Shown here: positions 48,492 to 60,855 of the stretch, piece by piece
How the letters are laid out: each line of letters opens with the position of its first letter
Numbering within the stretch: the stretch's first letter is position 1
Source: Dromaius novaehollandiae
Taxonomy: Eukaryota > Chordata > Aves > Casuariiformes > Dromaiidae
DNA length: 64,000 bases
Direction: 5' to 3'
NCBI RefSeq assembly: GCF_036370855.1
Contig: NC_088102.1
Coordinates: 40,275,835 to 40,339,834 of the forward strand
The notes under the pieces: model-generated
What the model was told of the DNA's origin: nothing
What the model saw: only the letters and a program-made list of their open reading frames with translations
Databases searched by the model: none
Made by a program: the position numbers and the translations under genes

Positions 48492-50928
48492 GTAAGAATT
48501 CATGCTTCAGTTGTATAAACTTTACTTTTGTGGATATTTGGCTACTAAAGTACACAGTGTTTGACATTCCACAATGTGAGTGGAAAGAACAAAGGAAACT
48601 CTAAAACGTAACGGCAGGAACTGAATTGAGTCTTTCTCTGGTCCAGCACAGGGATGAGTAACATTGTTCATATATATTACATCTAGAAAATAAAAGTGTA
48701 GCAGATGTGAAATGCTTTCTACACTACAGGTATATGGCCACAGAACACTAAATTTATTGAAGGGAAAGTAGATGTACTTTCTGGCATCTTTTTATTTTCA
48801 AATCTGCTAATATGAAGTGCAGCACAATATTGGTTATGAAATCAGTTGGAAGCAGAGCATTTTTTTAAACTAGATTGAGTATATGGAGGTCATGATCATT
48901 AGTGTAAAAAGCAAAAACTTAAGGTAGTTGTCTCAGATTTAAAATATCCTGAAATGCATTTAACGTGAGTTCGAAAAGGTATTTTTTTTTTCTTGTGAGA
49001 TATTAAAATATTTTGTCTGATAACTTTTTGACATGCTGTGGACAGCTCATACTGTAAAGAAGCTTGAGCAGAAGTGGAATTGAGAACAAAACCTCCTGCT
49101 TCTTCTGGAGACCTATTCCTCAGTTAAACCATGTCTGGGTTTTGTGTGATATTTCAGATAACTTCATTTGCTTCCATGATCATAGCTGTAGGTGACTCAT
49201 TGTAGCCATTTCTGTTTTGTTCTTGTGGCACTGAGTTCAAGGCTTCAAAAGTAGAATAACTTTTTTCTTTCTAAATTCCTAAAATGTATTTTGAATGGTC
49301 TTGATGTGATAGAAACAACCATCCTAGGGCAAAATTGACTCAGTATAGTGACTTTAAAGCTCTTCTGTTTCTACCAAAGAAAATGTAATTACTGTAATGC
49401 AAAGAATCTAACTGCAGATGATAGCTTTACCTGCTAACATGGATTTGGCTTAATTTTTTTTAAATGTGAGGAGTTTCTATGCTTGACTTGGTGATGGAGC
49501 AGAGGAGAGTACATTGCCTGTATGCAGGTAGATTTTGTGTTTAGGCAGGTAGATTTTTGAATTACAGTTAAGCTAACAATAGTTGAGGTTCTCTTTGCTC
49601 TCATTGCTTGCCGTTTAGAAGACTATTAAAATGGTAATAAGCTCTTTTTCCTTAGTGCTGCCCTTTTGGGGAGTACTGAGAAAGGCTCTTCAGTGTATTG
49701 AATTTGGTCATGCTTCCCTAAAATGATTTATGCTTGTATTTAATTGTGGTCTGTGCTGTTCCAATAGAAGGGTATTTTGTGAATTTTCAAGACCTTTTAG
49801 GTAATTGCCACCTAAGCTAAACTACCTAGAAGTATCCTAATTAATTCCTAGCATGATGGGTGGTTGGCTTTCTGAGTGGTAGTGAGCCAATTTTATGTGC
49901 CCAAAGGAACAACACATGGGCAAGACAGAAAATTGTTTTTTGACTTGTAGCTCTAGCCTCACATAGGCACCTAAGGTTGCAAAACATGCTTACATGCAGG
50001 TTTTAAAGGTCAGGATTTCACTTGCTCCCTGTTGTATTTTTGGTGTTGGGAAATATGTCTCCCAAATCTACTTGCTGAGAGCCCAGGAAAGGGACCAGTG
50101 ACTTGGTAAGTACACTTAGTGAGGAGCAGGGTGCCTTACTTGTCAAATCTATACCTAAAACTGCATTATCACTGGACTTTTTTGCTGATGGTGACAGATT
50201 AAGGAACACAGGCTTTCTCCCCACTGCTAGTTCTTGCTTCTGGGTGTCCCTCCCAGGCATGTCACTGCAACACAGGTCGCCGAGTCAGTTTGGCTCCCTG
50301 CCGTCCTCCCCTCGTCCGCGCTTGCACAATTGAAAGGCAGCAGACGGGCAAGAACCTACACCGAAAGAATTGCTCATCAAACCACATCCTGACAATAGCA
50401 TGGCAACTTTAGCCGTTTCTGGGTCTGTGTATGTTGCCTTCTCTGAAAGACCAGCAAAACTAGTAAAATATCTTGAAGAGCAGCAAATCAAATGGGAAAA
50501 GGGACTCACCTAAAAGTCTGAAAACTAATACAACTTTTTGTCCATAAAACAAGCAGATCATAGGCTGTAACAATACCAGCTTTCCCAAGTGTAGTGCAGC
50601 TGTGCTCTCATTCTGAGAGAGTTCGGGGCTGTGGTAATTCTTCTGTAATTCTGTTGTTCTTTATATTGCATCTTCAAACGAGGTTGTTCACTGAGGCTGC
50701 TAGGGGTCGTGTGGGACACTAGGAATTGGTGTCAGACAGACTCTTCACACAATAAAAAGCTGTTGGATGAGAATAACCTACTTAAGTTTTAAGCAGCATT
50801 TAAAAATGAAATCTATAGGTGGCATTCTTTGGTTTTCCTTTTTGTTGAAATGCATCACTCATTTCATTTTGGAGTGAAATTCTTAACAGGGAGGTGAATC
50901 CGTACAATATCTGTAATCTGAGGGAGGG

Positions 50929-50944
50929 GTGTGTGTGTGTGTGT
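50929..50944. repeat. Short (GT)n microsatellite
   Basis: About eight GT units, directly readable. Confidence 0.85.
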
Positions 50945-52034
50945 TTGCTGCTTTTTTCTTCCGTGACGAAATTTAATTCTGCTGTCTTCTCCTCTTTCAA
51001 AGCTATATTACAACTACATGGATATCACTGCCAGAGCTATATATGGCAGATTGCTTCTGTCAGTGCATTCCGACAGGTGTGTTGTTCTTGTTTTGTTTGC
51101 TATCCATTTTGCAATTTGGTATGAACACAATACTTTACATCTCTCTCTGTCTAGTTCCAACAAGTTTAACTCAAGTAGTGGTTGAGTTGAGGTTTTGATG
51201 GAATGATTGTTTGGCAGACTATGTCTGTAAACACTTTGGCACTTCCAGCATGTAATGTTTTTGGGCAGTCATAGTGCAATTGCATAATCTTAAATTATGT
51301 GCTTTATGAATGTGAGGTGATTATAAGGATTGAAATGCATGTGTGAGCAGTTGGAAATTTGGTGCATGAGAAATAATTAAATTTCTTGTCAATGTTCTAG
51401 GGCCTTATTTTAAAAAAAATGGGGAGGGTATTTACAAATGCTGCATGTACACTTCAACCTGATATGAAGTGAGTATGAAGTGAACTTCCTGCTGACAGAA
51501 GAGTGTGTGGACTGAACCTCAGATAGTTGTTCCAGATTTTGTAGGGTCCCCTTAATGAAGGACATTGTTCAACTTTGGTCACTAATCTGTAGTTTCAGAT
51601 AATTCATTTCTGACCCTTGTGATTCCCTCCCCTCCCCCCCCTTTGATGTCTAGACAACTTTGATTTATTAGAAGAAACACAAGAGAGAGTTCTGATAGCA
51701 TTCAGCAAACACTGAATAATATATATGCTTAAAGCAAGAGAGGAAAATTTTTTTTGATAATCTCTAACAGTGAGTTAATAGACAAAGTTGTTTGATTTAG
51801 ATACTTTCTAGTTGAACCCTTCTTCATGTGTCAGTTTTAGAGGCTGTTAAATCTTAGCCTTAAATGATGTTAAAACTCTGATGAGCTGTTCTCCTTTTTC
51901 TCCACTCTTGAGAATCTGTGCTTCCCCTCCACCCACCTGTATGAACAAAAGCATCTTCCATTCTGAGCCAGAGGAAAGGTCTACCTAGCCCTATGTCTCA
52001 TTTTCAGCGGTAGGAAGGTGTGGCTGCTTAAAAT

Positions 52035-52050
52035 GGGGGGGGGGGGGGGG
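52035..52050 (+). repeat. G16 homopolymer with further G-runs
   Basis: Sixteen G, then TTAGGGGGAGGGGG. This is a strong G-quadruplex candidate on the + strand. Confidence 0.95.
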
Positions 52051-52439
52051 TTAGGGGGAGGGGGATAACAAATGCTCTATTACAAACAGGTTGTTTTATG
52101 ATATTTATTGGATTTAGGACTGCCAGAGTTGGAGACTGTGTGGGGTGTTGCACTGAAAAGCACCTGATCTTCCATGAATTTGCCCCATCAATTCTTGAAT
52201 CAAACTGATTTTTGGCTTCCGTGTTGTTCTGTGCCACACAACTGGTTTGGCTTTGTGGGGTGGGGATGGAGGAGTTCTCTTAAAACTTCGTTTTTCAACT
52301 CTAGTCATTTTATTGGGGTTTTCCAAGTGCTTGTGTTGTGTAATACTGTGGAGAATCATTTCCTGCTTGTGCTCTTCATGTTGTTCATGTTTTTAATGAT
52401 CTTTCTTATCCTTCCAAGGCTACGGGTTTCCAGTAATTC

Positions 52440-53355
52440 CTTGTATGGAAGACATATTGTACCTCTGATCACTTGTCACTTTTCCCTCTCTCTTTTTGAG
52501 TAATGTGAGTAGTGACATACAGTAATCAAGAAGTATACATCGTGGTAGATCGTGCTATAATGATGATTTCTACTTTGTTTTCCTTTCTAAAATATCCCAA
52601 TTCTTTTCATTTGCCTTTTGATTATGTGGAATTCTTATTTTCAGAGAACTGTCTGTGGTGGCTTCAAAGTGTTTTCTGAGGCATTAGCCTACATAATAAC
52701 AGACTTCATATTTGTTATTTATCGTATTATTTTTCTCTCCTCGTGTTTCACTGTGTTTACTGACACTGGATTTTTTTTAATGACACTTTATTTCACAATC
52801 AGTCTGTCACTGAAAACTCTCTGTAGCTATCCACAGTGAGTTTCAGGCTAGATTATTCAGAGTAATTCTGAATATGAATAATCTGAAAAATTTTGTATCT
52901 TTGCAAGTTTTACAAAAGTGTATGCATCTGTTTTCCTCATTTTTACAGAGCAGTGATACACGTATTTACCAGCATAGGTCCAAGCATAGATCCTTGGGAA
53001 AGATTATCAGTGCATCATCTTCTGTCCTTTCTCTCTCCCATGCTTAGCATTTATGAAAGCTTATTGCTTCTGCTTATCTCCTGTTTCATATTTGTTGATG
53101 GGTTATAATTCCCTGAATGATTTTTCTCTCTAATCCTATGATAACTTGGTTTCTTTAAGACCCTTTGGGAGATCTTGCTAAAAGTTTCTCCTGAAGTTCT
53201 GTGTGTGTTATTGAACGTTCCAGGTGTGTTACACTGAGTAGTTTGTGTGCGCTCATTGTCCCCTTTAGCGAATCCTAGATGTTCAGACATCCCTCTCTGA
53301 AAATGTGAATGTTTCACTGTACTGTAAAGAAATGATGATGCTCATCTTTGAGCAC
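52440..53355 (-). mobile_element. Ancient CR1/L3-like LINE fossil, RT region to 3' side, minus strand
   Basis: Read on the minus strand, 53,050-53,240 encodes a decayed reverse-transcriptase segment with FSKISQRVLKKPSYHRIREK. This lines up with the family's 'FDKVPH.RLL.KL..HGIRGK' block. Toward lower coordinates the DNA follows the rest of the L3/CR1-like element in order on the + strand. 'ggtccaagcatagatccttg' matches the 'ggtcccagtacagacccctggggaac' region, and 'aaaattttgtatctttgcaa' the 'ttttgtatcatctgcaaatttt' region. 'cagagaactgtctgtggtgg' matches 'cagagaactatccacaatga'. The 'acatacagtaatcaaga' and 'atagatcgtg'-type blocks end at about 52,440. The long ordered match makes the call firm although the copy is very old and full of stops. 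Confidence 0.8.
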
Positions 53356-53359
53356 GCAG
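53269..53359 (+). other. Exon-like segment within the antisense LINE fossil
   Basis: The segment has a pyrimidine-rich acceptor ('cattgtcccctttag') and a strong donor (GCAG|GTAAGG). Its 91 nt are open only in phase 0, beginning RILDVQTSLSENVNVS and ending FEHA, and it would join in frame to the 48.4-kb candidate. The same bases align, on the opposite strand, with the LINE's RT region ('gaatcctagatgttcagaca' against the element's 'gaattctaatagattggtgagaca'). It is therefore either a chance open stretch of antisense LINE or a case of exonisation. On the sequence alone I favour chance. Confidence 0.2.
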
Positions 53360-54638
53360 GTAAGGTAAGATGAATAATAGAGTATCTTTAGTGGAGCCAA
53401 GAGGCACACCTTGTAGTTGTGGCAGTGGCATGAGATAACTCTGAATGCGTTTTAACCTGTTGTATTATGCTGCCCCAAGCCAAGCGGCTGCACGGTAGAA
53501 CTGGAAATATTTGAAAGACTCGCGCTCTCTGCCAGTCGCGAGGCAACCACACCCTGGCTTGTGCGTGCTGCACCTAGGAAGGTGCATTTTCAATGTATTG
53601 TAAACAGTTCCTCATGGTTACTGTGTAATAAGAATCTGATTTAATGAAGTGTTTGAAAGGAACAAGTAGTGTAAATCTCAGCTTTACCTAACAGGTTCTT
53701 TTGTTTGAACACTTTAAATTGTTGAATAAAATACAGCAGAGGCAGCCTTCTGTGAACTAGGAGGCTGCCAGAGTGCCCTCCTCGCCCCCAGCAAAAGGCA
53801 GCTTGAAGTGATGGGGAAGTGTCCCTGCTGCGCCTGGAGGCGGGAGCCTCGCTGACCTGCCTTGCGCCTCTTCACCTGCCGGGTGCATGGGCCTTCTGCA
53901 AGTGCGGAGGGGTAGGTTAGGCCCGGCTGACGGGCAGAGTTGTGCGATGCAGAGACATGGCCACTGTGCCTGTCTTGAGAGCCAGAATACTGATGTGAAG
54001 TCTTCGTTTGCAGTAGTTCTCGAGAATAGCTGATAGGCACCGTGTTACACCTTAGCAAGGGAAGGATGCTCGGTATAATTCTAGTTTGTTTTCCCCTTTA
54101 AAAATACTTTTCTGAGGCTTCTGGATTACATTTGGAAAATCTTTGACTGGGCTCTGGGGTTTCAGATTGCCAAAATAACGCTTGTGAAACAGTACATGAA
54201 TGAGTGATTTCTGATAGCATCCCAAATGCTCCAGCTTAATTCTAAAATAGTATTCTGAAAATTCACATGATATTTCTAGTATAATTGTGTCATGATATTC
54301 TGTATAAATTAATTTTGATTTTGAAAATTAATTGCAAATACAGATGAAGTACAGATGAAGGCATTAAGAATTTTTAAGCATCTCCCTTATAAACGCATAG
54401 GAAATGATAAAAAGCTTTTCAGCTCAGTTTGTCTATGGCAGAGTAACGTACTGTTACTACCTCTAATAGGACCACTGGCAGGGTATAGTAACATTAGATG
54501 AAACAATACATAAGACACATCCTGTTCTATTACTCAGTTCCTCACAAGCTGATTCCCTGAAAACCAGTATCTCCATACAGCTATAAATTTAACTCATAGC
54601 TTCCAGTGTTGTTCTTTATCGTTTTTTATGAACCAATC

Positions 54639-54723
54639 TCTATTTTTGCTCCAGATTTAAAAAAAAAAAAAAAAAAAAAGGAAAAAAAAGCACCGCTCAT
54701 AGGGAGCAATGAGCAAAAATAGA
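54639..54723. repeat. Poly(A) tract between 13-bp inverted repeats
   Basis: TCTATTTTTGCTC at 54,639-54,651 is the exact reverse complement of GAGCAAAAATAGA at 54,711-54,723. A21 and a second small palindrome (GCTCAT...ATGAGC) lie between them. Confidence 0.8.
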
Positions 54724-55794
54724 CTGAAGATTACAGTGTAAGCTGTCTCTCTCATGTCTTTCAAGTAGTTATTGCTTTCAAAGCTTTTTATCCATTTTTT
54801 GACATCAGACAGATGAGGAATTGTATTTTCTTCAGTCTCTAATAGTTTTTCTTTTCAGTTAAATTGAAGTGCAGGGTGATAGAAAGTCTGGAGGAAAAAA
54901 GAGTTACAAGACTTCTGAAGACTTGAGTTACTTATTAAGTGAAAAGAAATTTCAGAGTATGGGTTCTGATGCTTGCATACATTTTGTATATTAGGCTTCA
55001 CTTTGGGCTAATATTTTACTGGCTTCAGTCACTGTGTAGCACAGAGACCAGCCTTGTGAGGAGCTCTGATTCCTTTGTAGCCTGCCAAAAAACCTATGTG
55101 GGTTGGCAGCATGAATGCCCTCCTTTGGATGAAATTTTTTGATGCCCAGGATTAAGCCACAAAAAGTGGAAGGAAAAATCCAACAATATTGAGTCTGTTG
55201 TTTAAAAAAGAAAAAAAATAGTTTTCAGTGTAGAAATATTGATACATAAAAAGCAGCAGAGATTGCTTGATGTTTCTTCACATTTAGTCTGTAACCTTTT
55301 TTTAAAAAATTTGTGGGGGGGGGTTAAGGGATGAAAGGAATTTAAACCTTTCAGTAATGTGCTGAATAAGCAGGAACATCTGAAAGTGAATATTATCTCA
55401 TGAGCTTATATTCTTTGGCCACTATTTCTTTTTTCAGTAGCATTTTACAGAGTTACCAGATGCTTACTAATTCAGTGTTTGGTTTGCTGGCCCAAGAAGG
55501 AATAATATTGAAATCATTGTGTTCCTTGTCACAGAGTTTTGTGGTAGTTGTATAAGGTGCTTACTGCTTGTGAAGGGAAGAAAAAAAAAAAAAAAGGATG
55601 AAAGGTGAATCACTTAATTTATTTCACAAATGCAATGGGCTTTGTGGTATCAGAGAAAATAAAAAGTTTATTATATATCCCATTTCCTATTGAATATGTA
55701 TTTCCACTATGGGAATTAAAATAAAACACATTAGTCTGAAACCATGAGCAAAAAAGTAATTTAGCTAGGATTTGGTTGAAGAGTCCTAGCGCCA

Positions 55795-55812
55795 CCCCCC
55801 CCCCCCCCCCCC
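55795..55812. repeat. C18 homopolymer
   Basis: Eighteen consecutive C, the longest C-run in the window. Confidence 0.95.
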
Positions 55813-56194
55813 GAGAGGCTTAGTAAAGAGTTACTTGTGTTTAGGTTGTAGTACAAGAAAAGCAAAAATGAATGCAGCTCCTAAAAGCTAAATTTACAAC
55901 CCCTGTTGAAATTGAGACTTCTACCTTTTGCAGTAGGTTGCAGAACTGATTGATTCTAAACCTTCTCTAAATGTGCATAATCTATACTCAGAAAACAGCT
56001 ACTACGGTGTTCACAGATGAGAGAATGCCCTGTGTAGTTGAACTCAGGTTGCACCAAAGGTAAAACAGGATCCCCCTCGTAAGGTGAGGCTTCATGGTGG
56101 AGGCAACTGAAGATTGCACTGCTCTTAAATCAATGGTGTGATTTTTTTTTTTCTTTCTTCCAATGCTAAAGCATCGTGTTTTTCTTTGTAATAG

Positions 56195-56256
56195 TATTAA
56201 AAGCTGTATGTCTACACAACGAATTGGATCAGCTCATGGATCTGCAGAAACTTTCG
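56195..56256 (+). other. Weak exon-like segment
   Basis: A good acceptor ('tttttctttgtaatag') precedes a frame reading LKAVCLHNELDQLMDLQKLS, which continues openly to 56,397. The phase fits an upstream exon ending in phase 1. The only donor that would end it early (TCG|GTTTTT) is poor, and AAG|GTGTCC at 56,300 is an alternative. I rate it low. It may be a chance open stretch. Confidence 0.12.
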
Positions 56257-57746
56257 GTTTTTGCCTTTTTTGTTTTTGACTGTCAGCCAAAGTGGCAAGG
56301 TGTCCAGCTTGCCACGTGCAAGGGAGGGTTGAGAGCGTGGCTGCGAGGAGGCAGCACAGCACCTTTTAGCAGCAGATGTAGTTTTGGATGGGCCTAATGC
56401 AATTGTGAAATCTCCGTATTTTACTGTTTGTAGTAGTACAGGACATAGCTTTTGAAAATGGTCCTAATTCATTAACATAATCTAGAAGGACTAGTTAGAT
56501 TTAATGTTCATATAATTGTCTTCTGGAATGTTTTCTAGAAAAGCCGCTTTCCAACTCCAAATAACTCTTTTCCTTCCTTCCTCCTTCTCCTTTATAAAAA
56601 TAATCTGAACTATATTCTGCAGTTTCATTGCATCAGCTTCCTTTCTGTGTCTGATCATTATTTCCAGAAAGTAGAGAACTGCAATAGGTGGGTGTATTTT
56701 TTAATTAAAAAAATTAATATACAAGAAAACAGTGATGTGTTGACTTGATAGGGCTTGTGTAACTAAAGTAAAAGCTTATTTTCCATCTTGAACTAGTGAC
56801 AGTCACAGTATATCAGCAAGAATGAAATCCAGAATTTCATGCTGATGACAGTATATTTTTCAGTGATCATCTTCCAATTAAAGTCATGTTAGAGTTGTAT
56901 GAAAATCTTAATCTCCTTTTGGAAGGCAGCTAGGTTTTTCTGCATATTTAATTTTTTTATACTCTTGTTTGGCATTTTGTTTTGCTTGATATACCCCTGT
57001 AAAAGATGACTGTATTATGCATTCACTAGACAGTAAATGTTGCTTTTTATAAATTGCATTGTGTAACATGTTTGTTCTTTGACTTCCTTATGGAAGGAAC
57101 ATCCTGTGTTTGTTTATATTTGTGGATTGCCATACTTTCTTGTAAATTTTGTGAATGCCATTGAATTTAATACTCTCATACCTATGTACAAGATAAGACT
57201 GGCTGTTGATTAGTGAATTATCAGATTGTCACTAAATGGTTTGAGGACAAGTCCAAGACTAGAAGCAAATGCGAAGATAAGTTCGCGGATGCTTCTGAAA
57301 TGAGTAGTACGTTAGACTTGTGGGGTGTTTAGAATGTGTGTGTGTTTCCTGCGTAAAGAAAGAAAAGTGTAGAACAGACTAAAAGTCCTGTTTATAAAAT
57401 AAATACTGTTAAGGGAACCTGGTGCATGCGTAGGGACCATGTGTGAAAAACCAAGGGGTGCAACAGTGCTATAATAATATTGGATGTGCATCCTTGTTCT
57501 TTGCTGTTTGTCCTTTTAAAAAAAAGTCATGTGGCCAGGCTCTTCAGTAGAGTTTCTTTTAGCCACTGAGTATGCTGATCTGGAAAGTAAGATTGAAAGA
57601 AGGCTGCAGTTTTGTGTCAGTTCCTGTGTCCCTCTCTTAAGGTGGTGATTATCAAGAAATCTTGAAGTCCTGTGCCTCTTAGAGATAAGACTAAACCATG
57701 AGTGCTAGCAGTTTACCTAAGGCTCTAATGTGAAATTTAATTTCAG
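56257..57746 (+). other. Presumed intron or flank, nothing recognised
   Basis: AT-rich, with no repeat family or exon that I can support. Confidence 0.4.
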
Positions 57747-57839
57747 GTTGTGCTTTACAAAAAACAGCCATATGCTGAAAAATGTCAACACATGTTCAAA
57801 GAAATGAGTAATTATGAAGTGGAACTTAATCGCTCTTAA
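57747..57839 (+). other. Weak terminal-exon-like segment
   Basis: After 'tttaatttcag' a frame reads VVLYKKQPYAEKCQ and continues to a TAA at 57,837-57,839, 30 codons in all. No canonical AATAAA or ATTAAA follows within about 250 bp, which argues against a real last exon. Confidence 0.12.
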
Positions 57840-60241
57840 TGTTCAGATTATTTTTTAAAAAATATTACTTCTCAAGTAAACTGTCAAAATTTTTCATCCA
57901 GTACTTTACTAAGTTTTGCAATAGATACCGAATAGCACATTCTCAGATTATGAAATAGATAGGGATGTTTCCTAAATGAATATGATAAAAATCATTTTCT
58001 GGAGTATGGGCATGAGTGCTGTTGTGAAGATCATGCTGATAATTGGACTATTGAGCACAATGCATTTTTATCTTTTTTGTTAAAAAAAAAAAAGGGGGGG
58101 GGGGAGGGCAGTGACACTTGCTCCTTGCTCTGACACTAGTGTTGAAAGCACTGTTGCACCTGGAATTCACAGAAGATTTGTCTCATGATTTAGTAAGATC
58201 CAGGGCTTTAGTAGGTCACAGACCTACAGAGATTGAAGTGACTTTTGGATCGAGTGGGGCAGACAAGACTGTATCCAGGGTCGTGTGGCCTCTCTGGGGT
58301 ATCTCGACCACACACTCTGTAGAAGGGTAACAACTGCTTTTTACGTCAAAGCATTTGTAATAGAGGATGGGTTTGGTGTCAAACCTACTGCCTGTTTTGG
58401 AACTGAGGCTTGCCTCTGCTTAGTAACTCACCTAAGCCTGAATACTTGGATTTTGTGTAGATAGTTTGAGTCTCCACCTGCAAACAGATAAGGAGCAGTG
58501 GTGAATGAAATAAGGATTTGGTGCTTAGGCTTCTTCATGAAGTGCTTGTGTTCATAACCATTTCTGTTTCCTGGAGTGGTACTCGTGTTTTAACTGCATT
58601 GTGTTTTATCATGGAAAGTATTTCTAAGCTCTGGGTAGGTATATTACATCTTCAGCTACAGTGCTAGCATTTAATTGCTCGGGCTTGGACTTCAATATAA
58701 TGAATGGTATAAATTTCATTATGTGTTTTGAAGTTTTATTAATTTGTTTGCCCTCTCTGTCAGGTCACCATAAAGAAAAGGGTGTTTCCTTTCAATTTTA
58801 AGTTTAATACCTGGTAAATTACTCCTTAGCATGGGGTTCTTTTCACCATTCTGTAATGTTTTATGCTTTAAAAAAGGAGAGTTTGCTTGTCTATACAAAG
58901 CTTTACTAGAGACTGCTTTTTGCCTGTCTTGTGAAAATCTTATGAAGATGGGAGGGATGATGCCAAGTGGTTCAAAGTGTTGGGTACTTTCATTAGAGTT
59001 ATACTACAAATCTCGATCTTGTTCCTTTGTGCGAGTGAGGAGGGTGTTTACACCTGTTGATGCATGCTGTTGCAGTATTACTTCTCAGCGAAAAGCATAA
59101 CCACTGCAGGAAGTCAGACCAAAGGTCTCTGACAACTGTCCTTTGCTTATTTCCTCCCCCCACCCCAAATAGCTCTTCCTCGCTATCCTTGCAGTTGTAG
59201 CAAGGTCTGTGCGAGCCCTCTCTGTCCATGATGCACAGAATTAGCTGGGCAGCCGTTTGCCTGAGCTGCCCGGCTGATTCTGCCTGAAGTTAGGTCTCGC
59301 TCATGTGGTCCTTGGTTGTGAGCAACTGGTTTGGGATGTTTGTAACTCCAGCTGACCTGACTGTGTGCAAAACCACAGTTTGCCCAGGATCTGAGTTTGT
59401 ACAGTAAGATTTGCTTAGGCTTTTCCTTTCCATATATGCCTTGAATAGATCCTCCTTTAACTGCCTGCCCTAGCTCTGTAGGGCACTTTCATACAGCACA
59501 GCTAAATTAGCTTTTATTATATGCAGAGGTGATGGTAGCATTTCTGGGGAAGACAGCAAAGTACCTTATTCTTGGGATATAACATCTGCCTGCAACTGTT
59601 TTCAAATTCAGAGGATGGATTTAATACTCCCGGTTATTCATTTTTATGTAAAAAAAAAAAAAAAAAATGTGTTAATTGATTAATCTTCATCAGAATATTG
59701 CTGAAACCTGGAGCCCAGTTTTATGTTTCCTTTACAGGCGTATTTTCATTGTTGTAAGCCTTCAAGAAGAGGAAGGGGCTGAAATCTTAACTTTTATTTT
59801 CAAATGAAGTTTAGTATCTTTTTCAGCATGTTGAGTTCCTACAAGTCTTAGATGCCTTCCTGAGCTCAAAAGCTTGTTCTAGCTAGGCTGTTTTTTAACA
59901 TTTTTCTGCACAGTTAACTAGAATGTTTTATGTATTGTGCCTTGGTGCAAATGCAAAGAAAAACCTGCAGCTGATTTTTAAAAACATGTTATCTGCAGTT
60001 ATATTGGTCTGCCAAACACTTTTAAAGTGGTATAAGTGTACCTAACACTATGTTTAAATGCGTATGGTAAGCAGTTTTAGACGTAGCTAAGAGAGACGGG
60101 AAAGAACATCCAAGTGTGCAACTGGCAACACAGCGGGGAGGAATGGATTTGGGACATAATATTTGTCCTGTATCAGGTCACTGTCTGTGAATGTTCTTCA
60201 TTTATAAAGATGTGAAACTACTGTATCTTTTATGGGAGAAT
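57840..60241 (+). other. Non-coding, no gene seen
   Basis: AT-rich sequence with an A12-G11 tract at 58,082-58,104 and A18 at 59,650-59,667. Nothing else could be supported. Confidence 0.4.
58082..58104 (+). repeat. A12-G11 compound homopolymer
   Basis: Twelve A are followed by eleven G, the same arrangement as at 45.9 kb. Confidence 0.95.
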
Positions 60242-60263
60242 TATAAGACCAAACTAGACACTT

Positions 60264-60267
<4 letters not shown>

Positions 60268-60302
<35 letters not shown>
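60268..60302 (+). repeat. Poly(A) tract, 35 bp
   Basis: Thirty-five uninterrupted A. No recognisable LINE or processed gene copy lies directly upstream, and I see no clear target-site duplication. Confidence 0.95.
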
Positions 60303-60305
<3 letters not shown>

Positions 60306-60600
60306 TGGAGACGCTTTTGATTAATGACTGTATGTAATATGTGATTATATCAGCACAGAATAATAGAGGGTAGGAAGAGAAAAATTGCCGATGTGATGCT
60401 TGCAGCATTGTGAAACTAAGGCTTTGTTCTTTTCAAATGCTGTCTTACACTTAAATGTGTTTTTTTCTTTTTTTTTTCTTACTTCTCCCTAATCTTTAGC
60501 TCCTCCAAATCAATAACAGAACAAGGAAGAGGCATATCCACCTTCAATAAATAATAACGTATGGGTTATCTGTATGCACTTTTGGCTAATTCATTTTGAG

Positions 60601-60612
60601 ATATATATATAT
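60601..60612. repeat. Short (AT)6 microsatellite
   Basis: Six AT units, then an A-run and TATATAT. Confidence 0.8.
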
Positions 60613-60841
60613 AAAAACTATATATTCGTACAATATTTTGCTTTCACCAACATTTGGGTTTTGTGTAGCAACTTGGTCAATAGCTGTCAGTAACTGCTGA
60701 AGTTGCTTGCAAGCTTTTTAATATCGGTTTCTCAACTTCATGCTATTGTACAACCACACTCTACCCCTCTAAATTTAAAATTGAGTGGGTATGTTTTTTG
60801 AACCTTAGACACTGATTTTCCCCTTGTTTTTCAGCTCCTCT

Positions 60842-60855
60842 TTTGCCATGGTAAC
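60842..60855. promoter_or_regulatory. RFX-like palindromic site
   Basis: TTTGCCATGGTAAC differs from the ideal X-box pattern only at its first base, and is followed by CCACTT. It lies at the left edge of a mildly GC-richer, CpG-containing patch (60,860-61,160). The ATG inside the palindrome opens a 42-codon frame ending at 60,976, which I think is incidental. Confidence 0.3.

Larger units (their letters stand above)
48492..52439 (+). other. Presumed intron
   Basis: AT-rich sequence with a short GT repeat at 50,929-50,944, a 13-bp direct repeat (GCAGGTAGATTTT at 49,524 and 49,544) and G16 at 52,035-52,050. Open frames here have no family resemblance. Confidence 0.45.
53360..56194 (+). other. 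Presumed intron or flank with GC-richer patch
   Basis: A GC-richer patch at 53,740-53,960 stands out from an AT-rich background. Simple tracts are A21 at 54,659-54,679 flanked by a 13-bp inverted repeat, A15 at 55,581-55,595 and C18 at 55,795-55,812. I support no exon. Confidence 0.4.

Noticed and set aside
54162..54207. Acceptor 'ggggtttcag' followed by a 13-codon frame
   Set aside because: There is no GT donor near its end and the frame stops after 13 codons.
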